A stretch of 64,000 nt of DNA from Dipylidium caninum (lineage: Eukaryota; Platyhelminthes; Cestoda; Cyclophyllidea; Dipylidiidae): contig QEYB01000180.1 of NCBI GenBank assembly GCA_017562135.1, positions 1,364,001 through 1,428,000 on the forward strand, in the 5' to 3' direction. The position numbers and the translations under genes were made by a program. Below are positions 43,151 to 55,309 of this stretch, one piece after another (positions within the stretch are counted from its first letter, which is position 1; each line of letters opens with the position of its first letter). A model generated the notes under the pieces. The model was not told the origin of the DNA, made no database searches, and was given only the letters and a program-made list of their open reading frames with translations.

Positions 43151-43250
43151 TCGCCCTCCTCCCCCCCCTCTCCCCCTCCTCCGCCCCTCCCTTCCCTTCC
43201 CCTCCCCACCTAGCTCCGCTCCGCCCCGCTCCGCCCCGTCCCGCCTTGCC
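43151..43250. repeat. 100-bp polypyrimidine tract
   Basis: Almost pure C/T with C-runs up to eight, ending in CCGCTCCGCCCCG repeats. A mirror-like homopurine-homopyrimidine composition is compatible with triplex or quadruplex structure. Confidence 0.8.
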
Positions 43251-45044
43251 TACTCGCATTCGAGTGCTTTGGACACGCGTTTTTCGGCCGTCACGACGAC
43301 GGGGCGGTGTGGACGCGGTGGTGGTGGCAGCCGCAGTGATGGGTGAAGACACTAGGGTCGGGGGAAGAGGGGAGAGAGGGCGCGAGAATCAGTGCTGTAC
43401 GTCAAGCGGTGTTTTGTCTATTGTGTGTGTGTGTGCGTGTGGTTTCGTGGCGGCCGACGTGAAATACTTTGATGCCCCTAGGCAAAGCCGGACGTGTCAT
43501 TTGTGCATGTTTTCGACTCTTAATTTCACAAAATAGTGGGTTAAAAAGTCCTTTTGGTTGTAACCTTTTTCCCGAACGCTTAAAGGGTAATGGAGGTAAC
43601 GAATGTGGAAGGGAAAAGGGGACTGTTTTTAATTAAATGCTACGTTTAGTTGAAATACAGAACAATTCTCCGTAATACTCGGATGAAATCTGTTAAAAAA
43701 ATCATGCAACAGTACAAGCTACAATTCCCAATTTCGTCCCGCCTTTCATGAAATAGTCATAAACCTTTCATTCACTCAAGTCCAGTTCCCTGGGTACCGG
43801 TAATGTCCGGCGCGGAGTAGTGGAGGGACGTCGTTCCCGCTGCGAACGCCCTTTGCAGTTCAGCCCAGATCACAGGCCGAAACTGAAGAGAGGGGAGGAA
43901 AAACACTATAATAGCCGCTGAGACCCAGACCTGGACTTGCGAGGGCTCCACTTTTGGAATTACCATAACACGCGAGTCTTGAACCGCGTTTCTGGAGGAT
44001 GTTCACCCAATTTGTGATGATTCTTAGTCATGTGCCGGAACCAACTTCGCCGCTGCTTTCGGTCACCATCACTAAATCTTACAAAGGGACGCGGTAAAAC
44101 GGTAAAAAAACCACCGCCTTTTACCCTCGCAATGTATACAATAACAGCGCAGCTTTTTCCTCTCATTCGAAGGGAATTGGCGCCAAACAAGTGAGAACTT
44201 CACCGCCCTGTTGCCGCTGCCGCCGCCGTTGCGCTGTTGCTGCTGTTGCCGCCGTCTTGTTGCTGCATTCAGCTAACGCGTCCCGACGCAGTCTACTGGC
44301 ATCGCCGCGTTTATCCATAGGAACCACAGGCATAACCGCCAACCTCAATCAGATGCCTGGCAAAAACGACGGGCACCATGATTACTCAAAATCGTTTTCC
44401 AACCGTCGGTGGAAGACTTCTCATGTGACGCCTCCATTAATGCAGTGCTTTACGAGCAACTTCCAAGTCCCCCGTAAACTGTCAGGCAAAGCCAGAACGC
44501 GTTGTTTTTCTGTCTTCCGCTGCTCCAGCCAACATGGTGACGAGTACTCCTATCTGCTTCACAAGCAGACCGACTGACACTGGCAACTAAACATTGACAC
44601 ATGAGTATTATATAGCATTGGCAATTACGAGTGGGGGGAGGGGCAGGGGGTGGAGAAGGGAAGACGGACGGGAGATGGAGGCGGTACGGCCACCGTCTGT
44701 CTGCTTTCAGGACACATTGTCTGGCTTTCCTCGGCCCAACACGAGGCGCACAAAATAGGCGACTCTCTACCCCGCCCATCTGTTCATCATGTACGACAAA
44801 CCGTCGTCAGCGCCGGTGCGGTGATTTGGGGGAAAGGCACGTGCTCGCATGCGAAGTAGTCCTTCGCCAGTTATCGCGCCCACTCATCTCACCACCTCGG
44901 AGGGGCGCGAAATGCATCCGAGAAGGGATGGGCGACGCAGGACTGACGCTTTGTTCGCAGTTGGTTGTTGCCCTCACAGCCCTAACTGCAGCTGCGACTC
45001 AACAGCTAGAGAAAGCGCACCCCTCTCCCGCCCACAAACTCCTT

Positions 45045-45064
45045 CGCTCGCTCGCTCGCTCGCT
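45045..45064. repeat. (CGCT)n microsatellite
   Basis: Five CGCT units in a row. Confidence 0.85.
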
Positions 45065-46561
45065 CACCGGCCCGCTGGCTAGATGGTCTGGTGGCTTTTA
45101 AAAGCCTCCACTGTTTCACATCTGTCACAGCCGTAGAGGCGATGGAGGGGGAGGAGGTGGCGAGGCAGCTCTCGTGCGGGTCGTATCGAGGCTCGGAGAT
45201 CAGGTTGATGTTGTGAGGCCGGAGGGGAGGCAGCAGGGGCAAATACACTTGCCCCACCTCACCACCAGACGAAGGCGCCTCCTTTCTCGTTTTATCGCCC
45301 ATTCAGATCAACAGTATGGAACGCAACACTAAGTGTTCCGAGGGCAGACTAAAGAGGCACTGACATGTTCATTATTCTGCAAACTTCGCTGGATTAATGC
45401 TAGTTTCCGTGGCTTCACCGTTGCCATCCCAAAGACCAGAAACGTTTTAACGTCCCTCACAAACGGTCTAGCGAAGAGGGGAGTTTCCCTGGCCGAAACA
45501 TGTTGTGGATGGGAGTCGCCTTAGTGAAGGGACTGAAGCAGGGAAGTATTGCGAGGCGGGACATCGTCGTAGCCCTAGCAGCACGCATTCGGCCTCTCAA
45601 CTGCAAGCCACGTTCTCCGAAGTGCCTGTCAACGTGCGTGGATTGACACTGCCAAGGAGAGTGACAGCGGGACAAGGGACTGCACCGCCAACGAGGGCGA
45701 GCAACAGTCTCCATCTTTGCTTTCCCCCAACCATTCACTGCATCGGTTTAGTTGGCCAAAGTTGAAATATGTGTTGGGGTGAGCTTGTCTGGACTTTTCA
45801 TCACTTTTCGCCGATTTTCAATTGTGACCAGAGAGCCTCAGTTTCGGGATGAGGCTGAGATAGCAGCGCGGCGGCAGCACGCACCGACAGAGAGAATGTG
45901 CCACGGCGCGGTGGAGCCTTCGACTCCGACTCCGAAAGCGCGTGCGCTGCGCGGAAACGTCCAGTCGCGGCTCCCGGGGCCGCTGCTGGGCTGACACCTC
46001 GCGCCAGTCGGGACGGAAAGTGTCTCGCATATTCCCACGCCGTGGCAGGTGGCTAATTTTGACGGGAGTGAATGTAAAACTAATCGTCGGATATTCACGC
46101 GAGTTTATCTGACCTTGGTTGCATTTCAGTGTCCAACGTGGAGCGCGAAAAAGAGGTCGGAACCTGAAAATAGTACATTTTTGGGAAAAGTCGTTAAAAA
46201 CAAGTGATTTAAGTGCTTTTGACATTTAGGTCGACTGCCCCATAATCACATAAGCACGTGCAATGACGGCATTTTTTTCCTCAAAGTGCATATCGCGAAA
46301 CCGCTTGAGGAATATGTGCGCGGGTGCCCGGGTGGGCCATGCCGGGGGAAGTGCAGTTGCTTCGCCTCCGATGCAGGACACCCCGCCGCGGCGCAGCGAA
46401 CATTGCGGCTCCCTCTGCTGCCTGGGCGGAAGGCCAACCGGGTGAGGAGGACGGGTCAAATGGGTTTATTTCCGTGTCAGGAGAGTGTGATCACCAACTC
46501 ACAATGCTGCGGCTCCCATGTCGCCGAAATAGCTTATCAAGGGCAGGCTTCGGGAGGACTC

Positions 46562-46652
46562 AGGGAGGAGGAGGAGGAGGAGGACTCAGGGAGGAGAGGA
46601 GGAGGAGGAGGAGGAGAGGAGAGGAGGAGGAGGAGGAGGAGGAGGAGGAGAG
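46562..46652. repeat. (GGA)n purine tract
   Basis: Three blocks of GGA units separated by GACTCAGG and GAGAGGA interruptions, about 90 bp in total. Confidence 0.9.
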
Positions 46653-49111
46653 ACGTTTAAGCCGTAATGATTCACCAATAATGATTTAAAGGAGCAGTCT
46701 CCCGTTGGTTGAACTATGCCGTCCGTTTGGGTTGTCCTCAGCTGTGAAAACTGACGATTGGCTTATTAGTTTATAACACTTGGTTTGACGAAATACACAA
46801 CTGTTTAAATGCGGGCAAATTGTAAAATTGAAAATCTACTTTCCCACACAAGATGCGAAAAAACTTTAACTGCCACAATGGACGTGGAGAGAATAGGACA
46901 GAGAAATTATATTTACATTGCCATTCACCTTCCTGCTGGAGTGAGGCGCCTCCCCAACACTTAATCGTCATGCGCACTTCCACTGTAATTTAGGCCGAAG
47001 TTCGCGCTTTCTGTATTCCACCTACTTCCCTTATAACTTGGCCCCAATGTGACCTCATCAAATGTTCAGAAGAGGAGGTGCAGGAGGAAGCAAGGCAAGT
47101 GCCGTTAGGCCCTCGTCCGCCCTCTGACGTGCGACCTCTTCGCTCCCGCTTCGTTCTCTTGCGGTGATGAACGTTCTTGCAGTTAATCAGCGCAAAGGAA
47201 AACAGACCTTTACCTTGATGCAGGCGCAGCACTCGGTCAGTTGCAAGGTCCTGCACCGAAGGACCGGTTCTGTTCGCTCTTGTCTCCGCACGCCTCCCCA
47301 CAACGACGCAGTCGAACCTCCCCAAGTTCACTAGACCATCTCGTCGAGCACTAGAAACAGCCACTTTCAAAATGCCGCCTTCTCACAACCCTCCGCGAAG
47401 GGCCGCCTCGATGAGTTGACGGCGGCACGTGCTATGAGATGCTCTCCATCTACACCGACATTTGAAAAGTTTCACCTACGTGTCTCAGTAAAAAGGGGAA
47501 ATATATCCTCCACGGGAGGTATGGGTTTAATTTCGTAGTCAGCACATTTACATGCCTTCCGAGGTGGAGGTGTTGAATGGATCAAACGAATGAACTGTCT
47601 GTTGTACGCATACCGTTTGCTGCCGCGGATATCGGCTGCAATACGCGCCGTCGTTGTGGCGGGGCAGTCGCCAGAACACAAAAAAATTCGTATAAATTGG
47701 ATGCACAAGCTTTGAACAGGCATATTCACCACTACGGGGCAGACACAAAAACTGAGAACCCAAAAAGGACAGGGAGCCCTACAGCTCAGCCAGGCTGGCC
47801 CACCGGGGCAGATATCAACGGCAGTAGCTGAAAAAAGCCAATTGCTAGCGGGGCCGCGAACAATGTTTTGGAAAAAGGAGCCGGCGAAAGAACATTGTGT
47901 GATTGCGAGGCGTCGACCACAGGGGTTAGTGATGTGCAACGATGCACCGAGGCGTCCACTTGTCCGGCCTTAATCCCCTGGTGCAGGATTACAGTTAATT
48001 CAGAAGAGCATTGCCAGTTCACACTGTAAACGGTTATGCTCGAAACCCATTTTGCATGATTTGGGAGCTCTTCCAACCTCATTGGCGGACTTCCGTAATG
48101 ACTGCTGTGTTCCAGTGCCAAATATTCTCCCTTTCTGAGGTCAGGTGATCAAAACTCACGCGCTACCTGAAGCACAGCTTTGTTGAGGGTCTGGACAATA
48201 AGGAGCCCTGTTCCAACGCCCCCCTGTCCACAACGCATTTGTCGGCCTCGATGACGAACCAGTTGAAGGTCAGTTGTAGAGCAAGCTCATGGTCGCCTTT
48301 CTACTCAGCGACACCTCGCTGTCGCCTATGTCAGAGACAAAGACGTCTGTCAGTGCAGTGCCCCCGCAGTCAAGGGGCAAACATGAACTAAATTCGCCCT
48401 CGCTGGGACATCTCGAGAGAATTGAAATCAACTTGCGTTTGATGGTGCCCACGCAAGTCCCATTTTACAGGTCCCCACCTACATTCCACATCAAATCATT
48501 TGTCAACGAGAATTTTGAGTGTTTCAAAGCAGAGCTACATTCCTTTTGGGTGGCCACCCCGTGGTTGTTCCAGTGCATTATCGAAGCACCACTTGGTGGA
48601 AGTGAAAAAGTTGAGTGAGAAATTGGCATCGATGATAAGGAGAAGACGCACAGCCATTAGGAATTGAAGTCGGACGTATTACGTCGAAGGAGAGAAAGTT
48701 ACTGACTAAATCAGGGGTCGAGGGCCAAAGTTCGAAGACTTTCCCCTAATAACCAAGTGTTTTCAGTCATCTTCTAATAAACTAATAAAAAAAATCAATT
48801 GGAATGATGATTCCACTTATTTTGGGACTTTCTGGCTCTGTAACACAGAACTCAACCCTCTTTGCATTCCCCAAATCCCAACCTACTGGAACATTGTGCA
48901 TCGAAGCCTAATGAGACGTTTAAATTTGTCACTGAGGAAAGGGTAGTTGTGCCCGTGGGTGGACGAAGAAACAGGAGTGTGGGAACGAAAATCCTCCGCT
49001 AAGAAGGTCGGTTGCTAGTAGAGACTTGAGTATAGGTGAGACGTCCACTTCTTGTTCCAAAAAAGCCTGACCATACTGGGAACCCGCCTTTTCCCTACCC
49101 CCAGGACATGC

Positions 49112-49168
49112 CCACCACCACCACCACCACCACCACCACCACCACCACCACCACCAACAACAACAAAC
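49112..49168. repeat. (CAC)n running into (AAC)n
   Basis: About 14 perfect CAC units followed without a break by a short AAC tract. It is a long pure trinucleotide, so likely length-polymorphic. Confidence 0.92.
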
Positions 49169-50606
49169 AATAACTTGCTCCGTAACGCCGCCTGCCTCGC
49201 GTTCACTAATAGTGCCATTCTCATGACTGGAAAGGACCGTCGCAACACACGAGTACCGATGGGTAAAAAAATAGGAGTTTTCGCTTTCATGAAAGTGGCT
49301 CTATTTAGGAGAGGTTGACTTCCTTCTAAGGGATGGAGAGGTGAATGAGGATCGCTTTTCGGAAGTCCCACAAAGAGCGTGCAGTGGACATACAAATGGC
49401 ACATAGGTGCGTTCGGTTGGCCCAAATGCAAGTCAACTTGAGGTTAAATTGGGGGAGAGAGCGGCTGTCCGGGCTCCGACGGTGAGATCGGCGCCTGCGC
49501 AGGCTGTGTTAGTGGGAAAGGAGAGTGGGCTAACAAATGAGTGCCCTCGAGGACAGCGGGGAGGAAGTGGACGGAGAGGCGGATAAGCCGACATGCCTGC
49601 TGCGATTCATCACAGGGGTCTGACCTCAAGACTACCCTCTGTGAGTGACTCACTGAAACCGTACACCGTGCAGTCGCACAGTTCAAAGAAAACCACCAAG
49701 GTTTGATGAGAAACCGTGACCGAAGCTGCTGTGACCCCATTAACCGAAATTCTCAACCTAACAAATGGCAGAGGTCACCCCCACCGGGGGGTATGCGAGA
49801 CATCGTTTTACAATCAGATTCGTTCGAAGTGCTTTAAATATTACACGTACACCCATTTCGCGTAGTTAACATCCGCTCAAATTTAGCCCTATTTTGGGGG
49901 ACGCCAATGATTACACCCTCGTCCTCTGACTATTTCGCTACATCCACCGACAAATCTCAACTATTTCTCATGAAACAAATACACAAGTTAGAAACACCAA
50001 CCTTGACAACTTGGATAGTCTCTTCTTCCCCCAATACCACGATACACAACGAAAACGATAATCGGAACCGGGCCATAAAGAATAAAAACGAGGACCCCTG
50101 CCTCAACGAAAAGCGGATAATCACCCCACGAAAGACTGGATTGCGTATTGACAAGCTGACTAATAATCAATCTAAGGTGGCAAACGAAAACGGCAAGACT
50201 TGGCCAAACTCACTTTCTGGGAGTGAGTAAACACCATCCAGCGCCAGCAAAAGTGAATCACGATTGACTCGTTAGAGTCGTCAGAAACAACACTGCAAAA
50301 GCGCGGCCTACTGAAAAGGACCAAGTAGAACAAACCACGCCACAAAATGAAACATATTTCAGCATTTGAAGCTAGAAACTAAACGCCAAATGTTGACGAG
50401 GCATGAAACCTTGCGTAAGAACTAGATAACCAGGCGTAAAAGGCCACTGAGTTCAACCATGGCAAACAGATTACAATTTCAACCAAATAACAAAAAGAAA
50501 AAAAGGCAATCATAACGCCACCACAAAGAATCTTTTAAAAGACGAAGATAAATAGGTGTCCGTCGACTGTACAATACGATCTAATAACAAGGGTGTTGTA
50601 ACAAGT

Positions 50607-53437
50607 CTACGACCGCAAGAAGGGCTTATTCTTTGAGATAAACTTGTCCAACTGATCCCAAACACTCTGAAAGTTGATTTTGTCCAAGTGGCGCCGTCTA
50701 TCTAAATTAATTACATGAACATTCCACTTCGCCACGTTCGGATCCAATGGCATGTTTGCATACTTTATATGGAATCCCTTGACTAAAAAAAGTAGTTATT
50801 TAGCTTCCAAACACATTTTATAGAAAAGGGACATAAGCAATGAGCAGAACATAAACCAAGTTGGAGTAGCGTAAGTTAATCATTGTGTGAGATAGCAACA
50901 AAGCCAAATGAATCATGCAAATACAAAGGACCCACGGCAAAATGTTAGACACGAATGACCATCAAATTAATAGGGCATTTAATCCCATATAATAGAAATA
51001 GAATGCAGATGGTGAGAGAATCCTTACCAACTGAAAAGATGACTGCCGGATCCCCACCAAGGGGCCAACCCTTGAATTGCCAAGCTTGACCTTGGACAAA
51101 AACCGCTACCACACGGTTCCACTCTTCCGGTTGCAGCCTACTGGGCTGATCAATCACACGATAGGGCACAGTACGACCGTCTGGTTTACGGCGGTGGATG
51201 AGTAGTTCATTACCTCGCCTACACCCTTGGCTACGTTTCTCCTCTGTAGAGACAAACTGAAGGTCCTAAAGAGTACACACCCGGTATGGCTAAGAAAATA
51301 TCTCAAAGCCAAAACTTACCGGAATTTACAGACAGTAAAAAGCAATGAATTTTTCGTCGAATGACACAAAAAACTGATGAATACAATCATCCAACGTTAA
51401 CAATTCAGGCAGCACCGAAACAGGATAATGAAAAATACCTGGAGAATGTCAGTGACATTCAGCATTGTAATAAGGCTTGTTGGCGCTGCTGGAATGATAA
51501 TAATAGGGACACGAGAGGCACGAGGTTTAGTACGAAGGGCCAAGGAACGAGAGTTACGATCTAAAAATCCAAAATACCACCATTCTGTTGGGAACTAACA
51601 TAAACAGTAGCTGTTAGAAAAAGAAAAGTGCACACGAGCCAGTCCTTAGTTGACTACAGAATATAATTAAGTCCGCAGTAATTTAAAATCACAAAATTCA
51701 CATGGATCAGGAGTGAGGCCACCGACGGTGGGTGTACTGATTCCTAGTCCACGTGGATCGCGGGGTGTTCGATTTGCATGTGGAGTTTCGTGTCCAAGAT
51801 TCGCATTCGTCAAAGTTTCTGTACCGCCTGCGTCGTAGGTCGCTGAAGGTACCGACAAGGGGTTATCATTTGCCTTAGACCCGCCGATATTTCCTCCACT
51901 CCTGACCATGGATGCTAGCGCCTTGCCATGATAGGAACTCATTGTATCTATTCTGAAACCGGCTGTATCCTCTCGACCTGCAGCAAAACGCTCCTGGTCA
52001 TATCTAGAATATTGCATGGTAGGGGGCTGACTCTGTTGCTGGGGGTGAACGGTCGAGGCAAGAGGCGTCTTGTAGAAATTGCTTATCGCCCCGATTGCAC
52101 CATTATAGGCATCACGACGATCGGGGGCTAAATAAGCGTTTTCCTTAAGCTAAGATAGAAAAAAGCATGGACATTTAAAGTACACAATCCGGAGGTCAAT
52201 ACATTATAACTCACCATGACATTACGCAAAATGCCTAAAACGATATTTTTATAGAAAGCCTTCCTTTGGCTCTGAAGGATATTTCCTCGCGTTCGCCATC
52301 GACGCTCACGCGAAGAAATTATACGAAGAGTATCCATATCAGAGGCAAGAAAAGCGGCGCGCTTAGGATCAGTAGAACGAGCAAGAATAAGCTGTTGGTC
52401 GTCAACGGGGACGATGAGCTGCGAGTTAGGGCCCTGATAGTTAGGATCAGTGGGCCTTGAAGAAAATCCGGAGATCCCAGCAGCCATTAACAATGGCTCG
52501 TCTCCAGTAACAACAGCCGTAGGATCCAATACGTCCGGGCTACTTATGTGATTCATCTCAGGCTTTGATATCTGCTGATTTGCCCGAAACTTTGCCCGTA
52601 GTGACTATCAAAGAATTACTTAGGGCCGTGCATTCGAAGACATGATGAGATGAATAGATAATGACGCATATAAGTGAAGCATTTACATTAAAAGATTGAA
52701 ATGAAGCGATTAAACGAAAAAAGACAACACCTGAATTTTGTCAAGCGAGATAGCAGACGGAAGAGCACTACCTTCCGACTGCTTCAAGAGTGAAGTCGCT
52801 TTCCCTTGAGCAGACTCATCACGCTGTATATCAACTGATTTAACATCCTCAGTTTCGAAAGACATTCTCGGTCTTTTCGCCTCAATGGGAATATCAGCAT
52901 CTAAGTGGTGAGAACTATTAAGTTCTTATCAAAGCTGGTGTTTAAAAAGTTTATCAGAGAGTTGACTGACCTCCACGCAATTTCTGCACATCGGATGGAG
53001 TCTTAGAAATAGCCCTGCGTATGGATATATCAACAGGAACTGTCCTGTCGATATTTGCAGCGGTAGCTGCTTCCCCATTCAGGTAATTCAGAAGTTCGCG
53101 TCGATCAGGGAGACGTACAACAGGTATTCCTGCAGTCTACACCGAAGTAATATTTAAAAAAACATACCGCAGCCTGTCTAACATATTTTGAGTGAGGCAA
53201 ATTGACGTTCTTTAGAAGATAGACGATGCAATTTAGAGTGTAGTAATCTTTGGGAGCACCGTCTTTCCCAGTACTGGGAAACGTCGGGTACAAACTTGGG
53301 ACTTACCCCCACATAACATAGTTGGTTTTTGCGGTTTTAGGCCAAGCAAATTCCCCAAAAATTATCTCATCATTAGTCTCTACGATCTCTTTGTTGCCAG
53401 TGTGATATTCACGCAATAATCCGAGGACGTCCGCCAT
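50607..53437 (-). CDS. CDC73: CDC73/parafibromin, Paf1 complex subunit (complete)
   Basis: Nine exons, all phase-consistent, give 648 residues: 53307-53437 (ATG at 53435-53437), 53168-53273, 52971-53136, 52731-52900, 52215-52604, 51702-52149, 51439-51560, 51028-51265 and 50607-50782 (TAG). CDC73 is a nuclear subunit of the Paf1 complex, which travels with RNA polymerase II and supports elongation and histone modification. Landmarks: [20 protein letters not shown] at the N-terminus; [59 protein letters not shown]...[30 protein letters not shown]; and the C-terminal Ras-like domain with [29 protein letters not shown] and [10 protein letters not shown]. It is longer than the vertebrate protein (531 residues) mainly through low-complexity linkers in exons 5-6. 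Introns are 33, 31, 70, 126, 65, 141, 173 and 245 bp from 5' to 3'. Confidence 0.96.
53274..53306 (-). other. 33-bp intron 1 of CDC73
   Basis: GTAAGT donor and TTTCCCAG acceptor. Removing it restores the conserved MWGTGKDG block exactly. The next intron (53137-53167) is 31 bp, with GTATGT donor and GTGTAG acceptor, and its removal restores [20 protein letters not shown]. Confidence 0.9.
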
Positions 53438-54117
53438 GTTTAACTGGCGGACCAACAGCGGCGCCCAAACTGCCGAGCTAGAACATTGAAGGCCTCAATA
53501 CATACGAATATATGTGGTAATCGAATTTATTCAGCACATTGGAAAATAGCACGCCTAATAAAGTCATCTTGGCAGCGGTTGTGTCATGAAGTATGAAATA
53601 TTTGTCATGTGGGAGCGAGATATCCAAAGGAAAGATATCTAGTCTGAGGGCTGAAACTTCTCGTATAACTTATACGTTGTAGACTCACTAAGTCTGTTCT
53701 CTGATAGGAACTTGAAATTCAACATCAAGTGGTGCAAGTCTAACGACCTGGATTACACTATTTCGGAGGAGGGGAAAATGGGCCCCTACCAGTTGAGCTG
53801 ATGAACCGAATACTGCTAATAGTATATTCACCTTAAACCGAAATCTTACACAATTTGTTAATTAGGGGTTTGAAGGGGTTCACTTCTACGGTAAGTGAAG
53901 AAACAAGAGCAAACGTAACATACGGTAAACTGTTCAATATATTACGATTTAAATAATTAAATTAGAACGAATTAAAGCATAGATATAAAACATAGTTAGG
54001 CAGCTCGGTTAACTTAACTTCATCTAATCGAAAAATTGTACTGTCGTATGGTATTTCTTCGAGCCCAGCGCCGCTTTCGAATGATCGGGACGACATCCGC
54101 GCCTTTTCTCATGGCAG
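53438..54117. promoter_or_regulatory. Divergent promoter region of CDC73 and the PRELI/SLMO gene
   Basis: About 680 bp between the CDC73 start codon (minus) and the first supported exon of the plus-strand PRELI/SLMO gene. It is AT-rich with no TATA box in an obvious position for either gene. It may also hide a 5' exon of the plus-strand gene. Confidence 0.5.
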
Positions 54118-55309
54118 GGCGAGTTCGTGATCAAGTAAGGTCAACTACCACGTGCATTTTTAAGGAAATCATGGTGGGATGTTATGAGGGCGGCTCAGTT
54201 GAAATATCCAAACCCATTTAATCCCAACGTGCTGTCTGTTGATGTTATTTCGCGGTCTATTGATCGAGACACCGGTGTTCTCCATACCGCTAAATTAATC
54301 AACTCGTCATGGCCTATGTTTTCAAGTATGGGCGAGCTTCGAGCTGTTGAACGTACGGAAGTTGATCCCTTAAAAAAATATATGCTCTTGGAATCCAATA
54401 ACATTGATATGAGAAGTGTTTTGAAAGCCAACGAAAGACTTGAGTATGTGGTACATCCTGATAATCCAGAATGGTGAGTCACGAGTGATGTATATATTGC
54501 CACTCCTCGGAAAATTATGAAATCGTAGGGCTTATGTGTACAACTAAACGCGTATTTTTCCTATTTTACTCTTTGTTTCAAAATCAAATGCCTTTGTTTT
54601 ACATATACAGGACCCTTATTCGTCATCGGGTTTCAATTGATGCCTTTCGTTTTATTGCTTACGCCGCGCTTTCCGTAAGCGAAAAAACCGCAAGTTTAGT
54701 ACGTTGTTTTCCGTTTATATCAAAGAGCGCGATTACCGTATTCTCTTATCTCCTCAATGCGTAGTAGGTTCAATTCGTTTACTGGTCATCAACTTGTTGT
54801 AAGAACAGCCTGTAATCAGTTGTTGATCGTAACAAGTACATTGCTACTTTGTGAAATAGGGTCGCAAAGCTTTGAAATGGGTTATCGAGAATCGGGTGGA
54901 TCTCTTCATGAATCGCGTACCTGCGAAAACCGACACACCTTCTTCGTTGTTTATTCCGGAACACAGTACTTCCTCGCAAATAGCAACACCACTCTCATTG
55001 TGGAATCGTTTGCAATCTCTGAGTTGTCTTACTCTGCGCCCTGTGGTCGCTCTCGCCAATACCGACCGGTCTTTGATTTCTTCAACTCCGTCTCAACAAC
55101 TCCAGCGTACCTGTTCCATGTCTACACTACCCCTCTCTTTAGAGCGTTTAGTCATATCCTTTGATTCATTTCACCCTATAGAGGCATTTGGTGAAATTAG
55201 GGATAGAGTAAGTACTGATGTCACGGTGTTGCGCGACCAACTTCGCAGACGGTGTCAACGCGTCATCAATCGTTTTTCCAAGGTGGATGAGTATGTGCTC
55301 ATCATGTGA
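54118..55309 (+). CDS. PRELI/SLMO-family intermembrane-space lipid transfer protein
   Basis: PRELI-domain proteins carry phospholipids between mitochondrial membranes; the SLMO/PRELID3 branch is associated with phosphatidylserine transfer. Supported exons: 54118-54134, 54165-54473, one starting at 54611, 54768-54828, and 54860-55309 (stop TGA). The reading EFVIKKSWWDVMRAAQLKYP, NPFNPNVLSVDVISRSID follows the family pattern EHVF..PWETV..AA..KYPNPM; then VDPLKKYMLLESNNI, and GRKALKWVIENR near the end of the domain. Introns of 30 bp (54135-54164) and 31 bp (54829-54859) are needed to keep frame. The exon starting at 54611 reads WTLIRHRVSIDAF, but its 3' border could not be matched in phase to 54768. 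No ATG is in frame at the 5' end. The last exon adds about 100 residues beyond the usual end of the family, with no recognised domain. Confidence 0.75.

Larger units (their letters stand above)
27941..50606. other. Long stretch without a convincing gene, simple-repeat-rich
   Basis: About 22.7 kb in which no exon could be tied to a known family on either strand. It is visibly more GC-rich than both flanks. Open frames are numerous but are mostly low-complexity Pro/Ser/Arg/His translations of simple repeats. The least repeat-like is a minus-strand frame at 36135-36497 with a strong GTGAGT donor after TTLEYV. Given SoxD at its left edge, the stretch may hold SoxD regulatory DNA, distant 5' exons, or non-coding RNA genes; none was identified. 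Confidence 0.45.

Noticed and set aside
49015..49431. Minus-strand frame with a poly-Gly run
   Set aside because: The Gly run is the (CAC)n microsatellite read on the other strand; the flanks show no similarity.
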